Source of the DNA: Pachypanchax playfairii
Lineage: Eukaryota > Chordata > Actinopteri > Cyprinodontiformes > Aplocheilidae
DNA length: 64,000 nt
Assembly (NCBI GenBank): GCA_006937955.1
Contig: SSNP01000045.1
Coordinates: 314,833 to 378,832, forward strand
Direction: 5' to 3'
Position 1 is the stretch's first letter, and each line of letters begins with the position of its first letter. Of the stretch, positions 24,479 to 38,989 are shown piece after piece. The notes beneath the pieces are model-generated. The model worked only from the letters and a program-made list of their open reading frames with translations. It was not told the origin of the DNA and did not search any database. The translations under genes were made by a program, and so were the position numbers.

Positions 24479-27400
24479 ATCTTTGTTTGTAACATAGTTT
24501 AATTGCAGTGAAATCATCTGCAGACTGGAAGACTTATGAAGCAAACGTCTGTGCAGCAGCTGAGTTTTGGAGCCTCTGTGGAGCGACGTGTCACAAGCAG
24601 CAGCCAGTATCATCAGTCAGACAAAGAAATGGATGGAGGGATGGTGTCTGGGATAAAACTTTTGCCATCTGGACTGTTAACATGTCAGCCTGCAGATGAA
24701 AGAAGGAGCAAAACATTGGATGCAAACCACTGAGAAAGTGTGCTCACTCAGCCGTGGTCAGATGTTTTAACCCAAACTATTTCAACTACAATGTGAATTC
24801 TCTGTTTTTGTTTTTGTATTTATTTTGTCTCTATAAGCTTTTTTCTCACAAACACATGCTCATTAAACCAGATAATGCTAGGATTCATTAGTGAAACAGA
24901 AGAAGAGATTTTTCCGACATGTGGAGGAAACATGTTTGGCATGTTTTCCAACAGGATGACAACATTTGGCTCAGAAGAATAAAATTGGAGAAGCCAAAAA
25001 AAACCAAAAAGAATCCCAACTGGTTTCAGACTGACAGGATGAGGAGCTGCTCTGTCAATCCATGTTTAATTTCTCTGTTTTTTATTCATCTATCATCTTG
25101 CCATCAAAGCATGCACTCAATGTAGATGAATGGGCAATGTCTTATTGCTAGATTTCCACTCTGTGATAAGTCGAACACGCAAATGGCTTTTGTCAGTTTA
25201 TAATCTGCAAAATAACTGTAAAAGAAACAAAAACAACTAAGAAAAAATAATCTGAGCAACTTGCAAAATCTCTATTAGAATCTGAACAAAAACTGACAGT
25301 AAGAAAAAAAAAATGTAATCAAGGAAACTATTTCTACAGAAAAAGTGTTTAGATTTACAAAATATGGCTCATCATTTAAATGAGTGGCCAGTTTTTATTA
25401 ATCTTGTTCATCATATCTGTCAAAAGTCAAAAACTTTGCAAAGATACCAAACAGTGATTTTTATTTTTTAACGTAGCTATTAATTAACTCATAATGATGC
25501 ACTTTCTTCAAGCCACCGTACCTATAATCATTATTCAAGACTCATTCAGTGGCTTTGTTTAAAAATAGCTAATGAAGGAAAAGCAGAGAAACTTTACGTG
25601 ACATGAGTAGCAACATCAGCCATTTATCTGTTTTATTTAATAACATGTCTGCAGTAATGCAGCCACTGACAAAGAAACAGAAAAGCCTCGACTGGTGATC
25701 AGTCACAGTGTTTCATTATTTCATTATCGAATACGCTGTGAGGATAATGGGATCAGATTCTCCGTTTTTCCACATGTTATGTGAAACAGAGGAGGATGAA
25801 GCTCGCTGGGTCAGTAACTCAGACAGCAGGTCTCAACCCAATCCTCTTTCTCACCAACAGAAGCCCATTTCCTGTCCTCCTCTTCCTCCTGCAGAGCAAA
25901 GGATGAAGGAAGAGAAAGCCATCTGTGGAAGATGTGCATGCTGGGAGAAGCAGATTGTAGGGATGGAGGAATGGAAGGAAAAGGGGAAATAATGTGGGGT
26001 ACAGATGACAGAAGCAACTTAAATACTGTATTGATCTCCTTGCAGTGAGGAGACAGTCCTCCCTAACTGGATCACCGTGCAGTCTGAAACCTCTTCTTTA
26101 GGTAAAATTACTAAATCCTAATCAGAATGAAACATATGCAAGCATAAATCAGTGAAAAAAGGAGCAGCGTCTCTGCTGGAACATCTGCCTGTTCGTAGCT
26201 GACCTGCTAAATCTGCTGTTCATTGGCTCAAACCAGGTCTATCATCTATAATATAAGCAATCCAGCAAATATTTATCAACCTTTTACCACCGACAGTGAA
26301 AAACAAAGCAGTTCAATTGTCCGTCAGCCAGCGTGTTACCTACAGGAGATTTTGTATTTTGGTATTGGTGCATCTGTTTTACATTTAAATTCAGTGAGAA
26401 AACTAAACAAAGACATTTTCATTCACCCAGTAATTCTTTTCATTATATCAGCTGGGATGATTGTCTGTCAGATCAAGAACTCTTGTATCATATTTGATGA
26501 ACACCCCCCTCTCACATCACAAGTACACAGTTTGCTGTGAATATATAACTCCATTTCTTGATATTGTGACCCGATCACATGTATTATTTATTTTCTCTAT
26601 TATTTTCCCTGTGAACTCGTCCATTACAGACATCAAGGATGATCGGCTGGAGTTGAAACTGACAAATCAAAGAAAACTAAGAGGGTTCAGCAACTTTCTT
26701 TTTTATCCTTTCTTATCTTTCTTCAGTTTTTTACTTAATCCCTTTTTCCTTCTCATTTTTTTTTTACCTGCAGCAGCTCCATAATCACATATTCTTATAA
26801 TTATCAATAGATTCTTGAAGCCAGCTCATTTTGTGTCAATAAATAAACTCCCTACAGGTCTGGAAACAGCCAACCTACCAGTGCATCACGTTATTCTGTG
26901 TTCCAACATGCTCCTCCAGGAAATATGCAAATTCTCTTATTTACTCGCCTCTCTTCTGACCCCCAGCTGCCTAAACCTGTGACTGAGCTCTTTGTTTTGA
27001 AATTAATCTTTTAGTTTTATTAGATGCCCCTGACACCATTCTTCAAAAAGGTCTTTTGAGAGTTTCTTACAAAAATATTAGAAGAATTAAAATAAAAGAA
27101 GAATTGTTCCAGACACAGTGAAATTTCGATGCTTTACAGCTTTAAACCGCATAAAAAGAGGACATATAGAAAAATGAGTCTGCTTTATTCAATAAGTAAA
27201 AAAAAAAGAATTGCTGGGAGTTACAGCGTAATGTGTTCATGATAAGACAGATATTGTAGATGTTTAATAAAGATTACTCAGAAAGGTTACAGCTGAAAAT
27301 GTGTGAAATGTTTGAATCCCTGCTGTCAATCATTTTTGTAGTGTGGAACCACTAAAATGGCAAATTTAAAATACTACTAACTACAAATTGGACAAATATC

Positions 27401-29340
27401 CATCATTGTGACCTCAACACTGAGCAAACTGTGACTACAGTAACTCATAGCTGTTTATCTTAAATCATCCAAAATACCATAAAGTCAGAATAACTGTGCC
27501 AGTCAGACAGTTTAATCTGCTTTCTCCCTTTCAGTTGACCACAGGCCCACATGCAGACAAGCCACATGCCTCTTGTTATGGCCATTCACAACTGACAGCA
27601 CCGCTCCATGTGCTTGAGAAATCAGCTGTGTGCTCCCGCTCTAACAGCCTACAGCCTCTGAAATACCTCCTAAATCATTGTCACATGATCCGCTCCTCAC
27701 AGGGTGTAGCTGTCCGCTGATACTAAAGATGAATAGGATGATAAAACACCAGGCAGGGTTGCTTTTAGTTTGTCCCATTGGTCTCGGGCAATTTAGGAAA
27801 AAAAATGTTTCAAGTCTAAAAGTCATTTTATCATTAATAGTATTATTAAAGAGAATGCTGCAACTACACAAGCTTTCTTATTTTACTCTTTACAATGGAG
27901 AAATTTCATTTTAGAATAAAAAACAGAAAAGAGGTTTTTATAGTGGATCAAAAGAAACCCGTGGATGGGAGTAGACTGGAGAAAACTGATATATCTAAGA
28001 GGAGCTAAAGTCAGAGATAAATGTATGTTTGCTGTAAACAGATCAAGGAACTGGCTGCAGCTTTACTGTGTTTAATCTGCATCTGTTTTACCTTCAGGTA
28101 CCCACTGACGCGCTCACACACGCCACTGCTGCAGCATAATTTAGTGACTCTCATTTAGAGCTCGCTAGTAATGACTGAACATCATATGGATTCACACACA
28201 GTTGCTGCAGACTGATCCAGTTCCCGCCAGCCGCCACAACAAACACAAGTCACACACACGTGCATTAAAAACAATGGCACTAACACACTGGATATGCACA
28301 CAGTCAAACGCCATCTGCATGACCATATGTCAGTTTCAGCTCTAAACACAGGCACATACACACACTCCTGAGACCAGGTGTAAACAAGCCTGTCTCCCAG
28401 CAGATGTGTTTTCTGTCACTCTGCATGTCGTTCTTCCACTAGACCGACTCTGTGTCTGTGTGTGTCTGTCGGTGTACATAAATCTTTGAAGGCGCTGTCT
28501 TCAGTTTCAGACCTTTTACCACCACTTTAAGTTAAACTTCTTTGAGATGTTCAGGGACCAATTTTTATTTCAGATTTATACGATGAGCATGTGAGTGAAG
28601 TAGTAAAAGTCCACACAAGCTTTGACAGCTTTTGACAGACGGAGAAAAGCCAATCTCTGTCTGTTGCTGAAATCAGCTGTAAATCAAACGACAACGAGCG
28701 TACAGACAAACATACACAGTATTTACTAAGTGAACTATAGCAACCAGTGTTGCACTTCTTATAAACTGTTATTTCACAATAAATGTGATCAAAAATACAC
28801 ATGGACTTCCAGTGATGCAACATCCTGTTGGATTCTCTGCTTCCCAGGCAGCAGTGTCTTTATTTTCTGATTTCTCAGTGGTTAAATCTGGAGCTGAAGG
28901 CTGACAGATGCAACTGATCAGGTGGGATTCAAAACTAACAAAAAGCTCTGCACAGCATGAGGCGGCGGAGCGGGGAGGAGCAGAGCATGCTGGGATAGGG
29001 GATTCTGCTTTGCGCCACGCTGTCAATCACAGAATGAGGGTTTTATTCTCACAGAGAACAACCAAAACCTTGAGACGGGATTGTACCACTGACAGCACAG
29101 GAATAACACGCTTACAGATACATTTATATTCATACCCACACAGGAGCTGCCAGCTTAAACGCACATGTTGAAATTAAACACACGTTCAAAAACTCAAACA
29201 AACATGAACTAACGGCTTCCACAGAGACGACAGAGGCTTCAGATTGTTTTCTTACACACACAATAGATATGTATTTTAATTATTTTTATTGTCCCCCAGC
29301 ATTTTTGAAAACAAAGGACTCTTTCTGATATTGTCTAGAG
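24477..29340. other. Gene-free stretch
   Basis: No gene is seen. The frame at 25708-25992 (94 codons) has no recognised domain. The segment at 28090-28470 is CA-rich with scattered CACACA runs. The GC-richer patch near 28950-29000 is unexplained. Confidence 0.4.
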
Positions 29341-29410
29341 CAGGGATTCCCTAAGTGTGGTTCGCCTGGGGGTGCGCAAGCTGCCACTAGGGGGAGCGCG
29401 AGGTGAAAAA
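29341..29410. mobile_element. hAT-like element end, fragment
   Basis: CAGGGATTCCCTAAGTGTGG followed by GGGGGTGCGCAAG resembles the common fish 'CAGGGGTTCCCAAAGTGTGG' repeat end. The preceding octamer GTCTAGAG suits a hAT target site. The opposite end was not found downstream, so the copy is truncated. Confidence 0.55.
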
Positions 29411-31561
29411 TGGAATGGCGGAAAAATGATAATGATGTAATGATAATAATTACAAAATACAGTGTTGTTTCCCCACACAATAAAGATACGTAAATAAATA
29501 TTTCCTCTGTAAAATTTAAAACAATGACAATTAAAATTACTATTTAAAATGCACTTCATCTAGAAATGAAGTGTAGAAGAAGTTCTTCTTCTACTACTAG
29601 ATAATTTATGTACGCACCTAGTTTGTGGCCTCTACTTCATTCATTTTTGTAAATATGCTCAATTGGATTAAAATAGTCTGAACCATCAGCATAATAACTA
29701 GCAAAACACAAACAGTCCCCAGTGGAAGGCTGCAGTAGGAACTTTGTTTCTAAGTGTAAAAAGAATCTTTCTGATTAAAAAATAAAACCACGTTATCATC
29801 ATTATTATTTTAGTAGGTGGAACTTTTAGTTTCACACCTGTAATCCATCCTGTAAAGGAGTAGATGATGGAGATGTGTCATCAATCTTCACATCATGTTG
29901 ATGTTCTCAGCAAAGTAGATGCTGGAGACTCATAAAAGACTTTGATCTTTAGAATGATTAATTAATGCTTGGATTTGAGTTTTGGTTAAACGAGTCATTT
30001 ACATAATTTATTCTGGACATATTTTGATATTTGAACAGCATGAATATTAAAGCTGACACATTTCAAGCCATGCAGGTGGGTTAGAACATTAATGTAGCCT
30101 GAAACGTCCTTTTTTTCTCAAAAGAGGAAGAAAAACTAGAAAAAAAACCATTAAAATGTACAAATCTTTAATTGTTGTTGATCTCATCCTTGTTTGTTTC
30201 TTTATTTATTGTTGGCATTTAGCTACTCTCACTCTCAAATCCTGATTAAAAAGTTGTTAGCTATGTTTATTCAAATTTTTGGTCTTTTTAAGTGCCAGTA
30301 AAGTTTAATCTCAATGTGTTTTCCTTCCCTTGTTTCTAGGTTTGTTAGATTGTGTCCTTCTAAGCTTTTGGGGGGAAAGTTTGTTTGTTGGTTTTTGCTC
30401 TAATTGGATTTATGGTATAAGACCCGTCTTTTGCAGTGATTTTACTTGCAATAATAAATATGTTATATGAGAACAAACCTGATCCCGTCAGACATTTTGC
30501 CCATCCAGTGAGTTTGAGTCCTGCCAGCTCTCTTTTCAGTGTCATGACACAAGCTGAGTAAAGTCTGAAACTCCTTTTATTTATTCAGGATCTGTCGTTT
30601 GTTTGATTTACTGTCACTGTTGCATGATTTAAAAACAGGGACCAGTTTATATTGACCTTTTTGCTGGTTACTGTTCCCATGGTGATGAGTTAAAACTCGT
30701 CGGTCAGATTGACCCAGGCGACATTTAACGTCATAGGAGTGCTGAGAAATCACTAATGTTCTTGACATGGATGGATAGAGAAGCTCTTTTGGATAATTGC
30801 ATCATGCTGCTGATTTAGTTTTCACATTTTTTCCATTTAGGCTGTCTGTGTCCCAAACATTTGTGTTCTCCCTCTGTGTTTATTTGCAGAATATGAAGAA
30901 ACAAATGACATTTTTCATTAATGTTATTTTCTGTCATCATTTTCACAACCTGGGATTCATACAGATCATATTCTTATTGTTTATTCTCTGCAACAATATT
31001 CTGTGTACATGTGGCAGTTACTAGTTTTGTGCCTGTAAGATTTCCTTCACACGTCGATAACCCCACATTGTTCTCTATGACCTGCAGTGAATATTAGAAC
31101 TTGGCTAGATCACATTAAAAGATGTGAAAATTGAGCAAAAAGGTAACGAGTGCGATGCGCATGCACATGTGTGTTAGCAGCATGTAGCTGCTAAATGGGA
31201 TAACATCTTGTTTTAACCGAATTTCAGCAACATCTTGTATTTAATACTGTCAGAACCTTTTGGTCATATCATCCTTGTTAACAACCAAACCAAAAATCGG
31301 TGGTATGCTTTGTTATACTTGCACAATCAATGAATAAAAACGCAAAACTATCTATGTTGTTCATATATTACTATTTTTGGTATTATCTACATAACCTTCA
31401 CAGATGTCAGTATCATTTTCAGAATCTGTAATGAATTCCGGACCAGAAAAATGTTTAAACAGTGAATGGACTTTGGAACCATGTGTAAATTAAGTAAAAT
31501 GGTAAAGTACAGCAATCTGTGTTCTCGTAAACGTAAACAAAGATGACGTTGTTGCTCTAAA
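29411..31561. other. Gene-free stretch
   Basis: No gene is seen. AT-rich DNA without any repeat that I recognise. Confidence 0.4.
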
Positions 31562-31591
31562 TCTCACGAGATCTCACGAAGTCTCGTGAGA
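31562..31591. repeat. Three consecutive decayed TCTCGCGAGA-type decamers
   Basis: TCTCACGAGA, TCTCACGAAG and TCTCGTGAGA follow each other without spacer. The first and third are TCTCGCGAGA with one CpG transition each; the second has a further change at its end. The run also forms an imperfect palindrome. It could be a remnant of a transposon end or a former promoter-type motif. Confidence 0.6.
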
Positions 31592-31829
31592 AAAGTGAGC
31601 TTAAAATGTCAGGCAAAAAATCTCTGGTAAATGCGTCCGTTTTGATGAATAAAATACCTTTTATTTTTGGTTGCTGAGGACTTATAGCCCCAAAAATGAC
31701 ATTGTTAATTGTGAAATATAGTTCCCTATAAGGCACAAGAGGTGGATTGCTACTAACTTTATTGGTATTTGTGTAAAATGCTTCAGAAGTGAAGAACTCC
31801 AACAACTTGCACTTTTCATAGTGCCCCAG

Positions 31830-32295
31830 CCCCACGCTCAGTATATTTACATGCAGCAAGAAAATTTTGAAATATTTCCTTAGTCTGACTGAAAGCGGAC
31901 TTTTGAAATGCATGTATACACCTTGGCTTGTCTGACTAAGCTATCCAGATAATACGATTGTAAAATTGAATTTCTCTGCATGTAAATTGCCACTTTGAGA
32001 AGCAGAGCTATCTGGAGCTAAGCCCCGCCCCTTCAGGAAATGATGCGACGCTGAAGCTGTAATCAATAATGACAATATCATCGCCACAAGACTAAGATGT
32101 GTGCATATGACATGTAATGGCATCAACCAGTACAGTACAGTACAGTTGGTGGTACTTTGTGTGACGCAAACCGGAAGTAATACCACACGAAGGGTCCATG
32201 TTGCCACCTACTGGAGCGGTGGTGAGTGCACTTGTTTAAATAATTCACTTCTCAGAGTGACATGTAAACTCGGACCGAGCTCTCAACAGGGGGTA
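31830..32295. mobile_element. Probable dispersed repeat with TTTACATG ends
   Basis: TATTTACATGCAGC near the left and the reverse complement of GACATGTAAACTCGG near the right give a weak inverted pair (TTTACATG). The interior carries AAGCCCCGCCCC, a short ACAGT tandem near 32131, and CATGTTGCCACCTACTGG, all in the style of fish non-autonomous elements. Boundaries and superfamily are uncertain. Confidence 0.4.
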
Positions 32296-35200
32296 AATCC
32301 ATTATTTCTGTTTCTGCCAATAGCTGGGTTTACTGACTTATACTCTCTTGAGCTGCATCAGAATACAGCTGAAAGCTTGAAGAACCCACTCTGCTAGCAC
32401 AACGCCAGCCTAGGCATGTGACTAGCATGAGCAGTACATCCTCAAATTCTCTTCAGCCAAGAAATGAAGATGCACACTGGCTCAACGTCACAAATACTCT
32501 GCCATCACTACGCTCCCCACAGAACCTTAATACACTGTTACCACAATGAAAAACCTCCATGGCCTCATTACAGATGCTTTGTGCATGCTCAAAGCCATCA
32601 TGGACCAATCAAGCTGCATCATTGTTCATGAAAAGCCCACTGTGTCCCTAATAAGAGCCTTAAAACCCTGCAATGACCCTCCAAAGACTCTGCAAAAACC
32701 ACCCACCCTATGTAGGACACATCCGCCAATGCTGGAAGCCCCATTCAGAAAGGCAAAAAAATGAAATGATGACTAAAGTCAGATAATTTTCTGAGCTTGC
32801 CTCATATTAAGGTTGATTATTGGGCCATTTCTGGTCATTATTTTTATATTCATCATGTCACCAGTTACTGACACCCTAGAACGTTACCACTCTAACAGAT
32901 TGTTTCTGTTTTAAGGTCACACATAACAAATCTTTTCTGAGTCCAGTTTAAAACTCAATTATATTGCACTTTAAATTAACTAGAAATTAAACAAAGATTT
33001 TGGATTTACAGGTCACTGATGTTTTAAAATGAATGAATAACACTTCTTGTTTTGCGAAACATAGGACTTTAGACTCTATAGAGGGATTTACATTCTGTGA
33101 TGTTTTTGTATCATCTGAGTATCTGAGTTGTGTATTTTTTTCAGTTTTCTTTCTTTAGTTGACTCCGTAAGAATTCTCTGTGGTGGATATTTAAAACACC
33201 AGATAATTCAATGGTTAGATAATGTGTCTGTCAGGTTTCTCTCTGAGCCTCATCCTCTACAGGGTCATGACAAAGACCTTCGCGTTTCTTAATGAATCCC
33301 CTCTAATCTTCCATTTTTGTGTCAGGAAAAGTCTTGCAAAACCTCCTTTTGCTCCTTGTGTTGCTTCCAAAAAAACTTATCAGAGCTCTGAAAGCCTTTT
33401 GGAGTTTAAACCCTTCAAAAAGTGGCAGAATGAGGGCTAGCAGACAGATGGCATAATTTAGTTCCAAAATAGGAAACCCATTAACAGCAAGCTGGCTGAT
33501 TTGTCAGTGGTGTCCAACTCACTCCGCCTTGATGACCTACGACCTAGTCCTTGCCTCGCTAATCGAATCGCTTCATTTTCTCATCCCTTGGTCTCATCAG
33601 ACACACTTTCCCCAAGATGCTCATCTTCTTCTTCTCTCTGAATAACGCTGAGCAGAGCTAAAAGAGAAGTCTCATATGTGCCGGGCTTTGGGATTATGAG
33701 CACGGGTGTAAAGCTGTAGGAGGTAATTGGTTTTGGGAGGCTGGTGGAGGTGGTGGTGAGGCGGGGGGAGTTGGAGAGGATGTTTTATGAAAAGAAAACT
33801 CTCACTGGAGGCATGAAGTTTGTTAACTTGCTTTACTAATGGGGGTAAACATTGTCAGAATGGTTTTAAAAGTACTTTTCATGCCATCTCTACTGAATAA
33901 AATTAAGCAGCTGCATGAGGATGAGGGAATCAGTTTCCCTCATGCGAAGGCTGGATAAAACTTTAATGCTACAAATTACATTAAGCAAAAACGTATCCAT
34001 GTCAGACACCATGTGTATGTTTTAAACATGGAGTACTTTTTCCAATCTGGTGTGAGTTAATAGTCTGCCAAAAATAATCAAGACATGAATATAACTGAAA
34101 TATTTGGGATTTTAAACTGGTTTATTCAGTGTAACTGAATAATTGTTTCACTTCCTGCTTCTAATCCAGAAGAAACAAAACAAAGTAATTTAGATGTTTT
34201 GCCCTTTTACTTATTTTTGACTTTACAGCAACAACATTTCAGTTGCTGATGAAAGCTGATCAAATTGTTTGGCTGCTTTAAAAAAAAAAAAAGGTATACA
34301 ATTCTTTATTTGTTATTTCGTTTAGCGTTAAAAATCATTTATCAATGAAAAATAGATATTTCTATTGTAAAACAATTAAAATATTACCGGAAGTCATTAT
34401 TTAAATTAGTCGTAAATTAAACTTGAATATCCCTTAAGTTTAGAAACATCTGTGGCTTTTTTTGTTTTGAATATTTAGTCATGAACAGATTTTGGTTTGT
34501 CAAAAAGTGCATCAGACCATTTTCTGATATATCGGTTTTTAACTTATTTTATCTGCCTTTATATGAAGTCTTGTTCTTTCTGTGACTCCAGACCTCACAA
34601 AAAGAAGGGAACAGACATCAAACTATGAACCGAGAGTCTTAGTTTGCACCTAAGCTTGAAAAAGATCAATAAAGAGGCAGCTCAAGCCGGCTCTTTGATC
34701 CTCAGCTCCTCCCTGCCCCTCACTAGACCTTCAGATCTTGTTTAGGTTCTTGATCTTAAGCATATTCTTACCAGCGGAGTGCAACCAACATTTTTCTGTG
34801 ATCCATGGTTTTAAAATTGATCTTCAGCCGCAGATCTGTTGGCTGAAGTTTAACAATTTTATGAAGCAGGACTTTGTCATCTGCAAAAAAAGAGGAATGT
34901 AATTCTGGTATTTCATGACTGGACTTATTCTAACTCTTCTATCCATATTTCTGTCTGGTTGTAACATTATGCAAAAAGTATAATCTCCATTTTTAGAGAC
35001 ATGGAGGAGAGCAGAAGCACAGTCAAGGGCTTACTAAAGGGAAATACTGTTCCTTTAAATATGAGAAATAATGTAAGGATGTAAAATAAATGTGGTGCAG
35101 TAAAACAATTTCCTTCTGAGATGCAGAGAAGTAAAAGTCCAATAAATCAGGAACTAGAAACACTCAAGTTAAATGCCAGCACAACAATATTTTTAAAATG

Positions 35201-36059
35201 TTCAGCATTTTCTCACCACTTTTAAGAACAGTAAATTTGTCTCAGTCTGGTTTTCTGTGCATTTAGGTGATAACGAATGTTGTGGATGTAAACTGCTCTA
35301 ATCCGGGTTGTTTCTGACTCAACCCACTCACTGCTGTGTGTAATCTAATGTCCTGACTGATATGACAAGCTCCTGTCATCAAGCTCAGGTGTGTTTGTGT
35401 TTCCTGTCAGCTGTTGGGCAGATTTACTTTAAATCCTGCTTCGGTGTCACAGAGATTAACTTCTGTTCATCTCGCAGGCCAAGGAAACTCATACTGTCAT
35501 GGAGATGGATGTGTTTATCAGGCGGCCGGCGAAACTAGATGTAATTTAATGTCAGTGTAAAATAAACTCAGCATGGTGCGGGAGGAGTTAGCTGTCAGAG
35601 AGAGTTGTGAGACTGACATTAGATATCAGGAACAGTCAAAAGCGTGAATTACTATAAAAGGAAAAATAAAGGAGATCCATCGAGACTCTTCATAAAAATG
35701 ATTTGGCAGATATTAAAAATGACCTCAACATACAACATAAACATCCTGAAATGTTACATCAGAATTTATTACAACTTTTTTCAACCCAAAACAACAATCT
35801 TTGACTTGATATTTATATTTTTATTCATAGTAGTTGTTTAAGTATATGCTGTATCACAAAACATGCTTTGGGTTGAATCTATTGGGTAACATTAGCTTAA
35901 TAAACTTGCATAGAAATGTAAATTTCTCTCTCTCCCTATGGGGTTCTACTCAATGATGACCATAGTGTTGCGTTAGTTGACTGATGACGGTGATGAAAGA
36001 TCAGTGCAGTGTGATGAAGGTGACGATGATGATGTGAAGGTAAACGAACAGCCGGGTGA
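32296..36059. other. Gene-free stretch
   Basis: No gene is seen. The 72-codon frame at 32546-32764 has no recognised domain. A G-rich patch (about 33715-33780) and a 12-base poly-A near 34280 are simple sequence. Confidence 0.4.
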
Positions 36060-36120
36060 CTATTTTTGAAAAATCCCAATCTGCGAAAGTCGAACCGCGA
36101 AGTAGCGAGGGATCATTGTA
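36060..36120. mobile_element. pogo/Tigger-like transposon end, solo
   Basis: GTCGAACCGCGAAGTAGCG followed by AGGGATCATTGTA is, read backwards, a typical fish Tigger-type end (CAATGATCCCTCGC...) next to a TA target. No partner end was found within the preceding few hundred bases, so this is a truncated relic. Confidence 0.6.
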
Positions 36121-38989
36121 GATTTTAAGTTGTTTTACATGTGAATGGGACCTACAGCTGATGTGTTGTACTAGATCACAATGAGGTCACAGGATAGCAT
36201 TTTATTAAAAATAAAGACTGTAAAAAAAACTTACTTCCTAATCATGTTTCCTCTTTACAAGATGATTTTTGACATGAGTGACTTGAATATGCCTGTTTTA
36301 TTCAAATAAATAAACACTGTTTCTTTTATTAAAGAGTTAATTTGTATTTGTTGCAGAAAAATAATGTCATCAAATAATATCATACATTCATTTCAGACTT
36401 CACATTACTTGTTCTGTAAGGATGTGTATAAAAATGTGATGAGAAATATTTGTTTAAAACAATAAAAGCTTAAAAAGAAAAGGCACAAACTTTTCCATGG
36501 AGGAGCATTCAGTGCAGAAAGTTTTGGCTTCTTTCCTCCTCGTTCAGAAGTATTTTGGAGGGCTCTGAGCAGCGTTTCTTTCTTAAACTGTAACTTTTCC
36601 TTCCTGCCTGAACGAAGCAAACGCAGCTTCACTGACTGAAAATAAAAGACTGTAAACTCTGCTTCTCCATATTTCTGCAGCTTCTGACTCAGTTCAATGT
36701 GGCAGACATTTCTCAGCAGTTCTGCTGACGAGGGGGAACATATCACACCCAAATGCCACAACGGCAGCAGATCCCCTCCACCTTCATCAAACCACTGGTT
36801 CTCTTGCCTTATTTAAGCAAAGATCCATCTCTAGCTTTTCCTCCTGACAGCTGGGAGACAGCCTGTCATCCTGCCTGCCAGTACTGCAGACGACGACGCG
36901 TGACAAACTGAGATGGACACAAACTCCCTCTGCTGCTTTGTCTGAGTGAGCCGGTGGTTCTTTGTGCTCACAGCATATTTGAGGTGTTTATTCTCCACCG
37001 TGTTCTAAAAAGTCTGGAAATCTGACTCAAACCTTCCCCTCCGAAACTCACAAAAAACATTGACAGGATGCATGAAACTACAGCTTCGTGGTTAAAACTG
37101 TATCAACGCAAGATACATTCTTCCTAACAGATTTATACATAGACGTAAAGCAATATTTAAATTTCTACAAAGTTTATGAATTTTTTGCTGTTTGTCATGT
37201 TTGAAATCTACTCATTTTTATACCAATTAGCAGGTTTTACAATAAACTTAATAGATAATTTTCTTTAAAAACTTCTAATTGTTTGTTGAACAGAATAAAC
37301 CACAAGAATTTTAACAACTTGGTAAATAAAAGTTGATTTTTTGTTTCAAATGGGAAACTGGGACCACTGAAGATTGAAAAACTGTTTTACATTCCCAATC
37401 AAAACAAAAACTCTTTTGCCTTTACATCAAAAAATGTTTAGTTTCATGACAGGTTGTCTTCTTTATTTTGAAGTAATCAGTCTATTGTGAAATAAAATTG
37501 CTTTTATTATATAAACCATAGTAACAGTTTAGACTATTTTAGTTAGTTTTTAGTTAGTTTTAATAAAGACGAGTCTAGTAAGTATTAATTCTGAGCATAA
37601 AGGTTTTATTGTGATCACAGGAAATGTTACACCCTAAACAACAGACTGATGATCTGCTCTTTGCATCGATAAAAATCCATCTGAAAATATTCATCCTCAT
37701 ATCAGCATGTAGATCAGCTCTGATAATTAATGAGTCCCCACTCTGCGGCTGCTATCTCTGCTAATTAACTGATTTAGTTGGATTCTTCCACCCCACCTCC
37801 ATCCCCTTAATCATCAAGATACATCCATAGGGGAGGAGGAAGTGAAAAAAAAATGTAAACTATTAGAAATAAGAAGGCTAATGGAGTTGAAAGAGAGAGT
37901 GATCAGGAACTGGGAGGAGAGAAGGAAGGGAAGTAATTATTAGGATATATAACAAAACTAGAGAAACGGAAGGAAAATAAAGAATAGAGGAGAGAGGGGA
38001 CAACGAGATAGGAAAGATAAGCAAACAATGGTGTGTGCAAGAGATCAGTCACTTCATCTATCCATCTTTTGGCAAAGCTCTAAAGTTTAGAGCTTTCTAA
38101 GCTTTTGGTTGAGAGTCTAAACCAAAAGGTATTACCTCACTGGCATTGAGAAAAGCAATTTATTTAATTTAATGGCAGTAATTCTTCAATAAATGAAATA
38201 ATGTACATGTAGCAAGATACCAAATAGGCTAACATTTAATACCAGGACATCTCTGATCATAACAATCGACATATTTTAGCCCACCAAGCAACAAAAATCA
38301 GGCAATTTTAGCATCTTTCTTTATAATTTATGAAACAGGCTGGAAGCAAAAAAACAAGACCTTGCACTAATGAACTGCATATTTACAGGCACCTTCTGAA
38401 ACAGTTTGGGAAGAAATATCTGGAAACTCTTCCTTCTAATATATTCTACCATAAAAAGTCTGCCTGACAACAGTTATTTTACACAAACAACTCTGCTATA
38501 AGGAATTATAATGTCCCTAGCCTCGATCCAAAAATCCTATTTAGCATATAGCACTTCTTGTCTTTGATCCTCTGGTGTCCTGACCTGCTTTAGATCCCGG
38601 TGAAAATTCCTTATTAGAATATCAAAGATAATCTATTTTACCCCAAAACTCATCTTCTAAGGGTTGAGCTGAGGAGTTTCCCCTCCACAATGGAGGAGTT
38701 TCCCTGAGGAGAGCGCTGCGAGCTGCTCTGCAGGGAAAGAACCAAACTGAAGAAAAACAAAAAGAAGAAGAGAAGAAGTTGACAGACTCAGGGTCTCACG
38801 TTAGAGAGGAAGAGATTTTACACATTATGTTTAGAAGTTTATTGTTCAGGATAATTAAGAATAACTGCAGCAACTTCTGCAGAGTCAAAGGTCAGAAACA
38901 TTACTCTGAGCAGTGAAATCAAAACTAATAAGTAAAAATCCAACAACAATGAAAACAATGGAGAGACTCAATGTGGCACAAATGATCAC
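36121..38989. other. Gene-free stretch
   Basis: No gene is seen. The minus-strand frame at 36405-36761 has no recognised domain. The segment at 37715-37815 has several TAATTAA cores and could be regulatory. The segment at 37880-38010 is purine-rich. Confidence 0.4.

Noticed and set aside
26223..26784. Two overlapping frames of 105 and 107 codons
   Set aside because: Different frames, low-complexity hydrophobic ends, and no recognised domain.
31557..31913. 118-codon minus-strand frame
   Set aside because: It starts in the candidate repeat at 31830 and ends in the TCTCGCGAGA-like decamers. No known domain.
36405..36761. 118-codon minus-strand frame
   Set aside because: No recognisable domain or conserved motif; probably chance.
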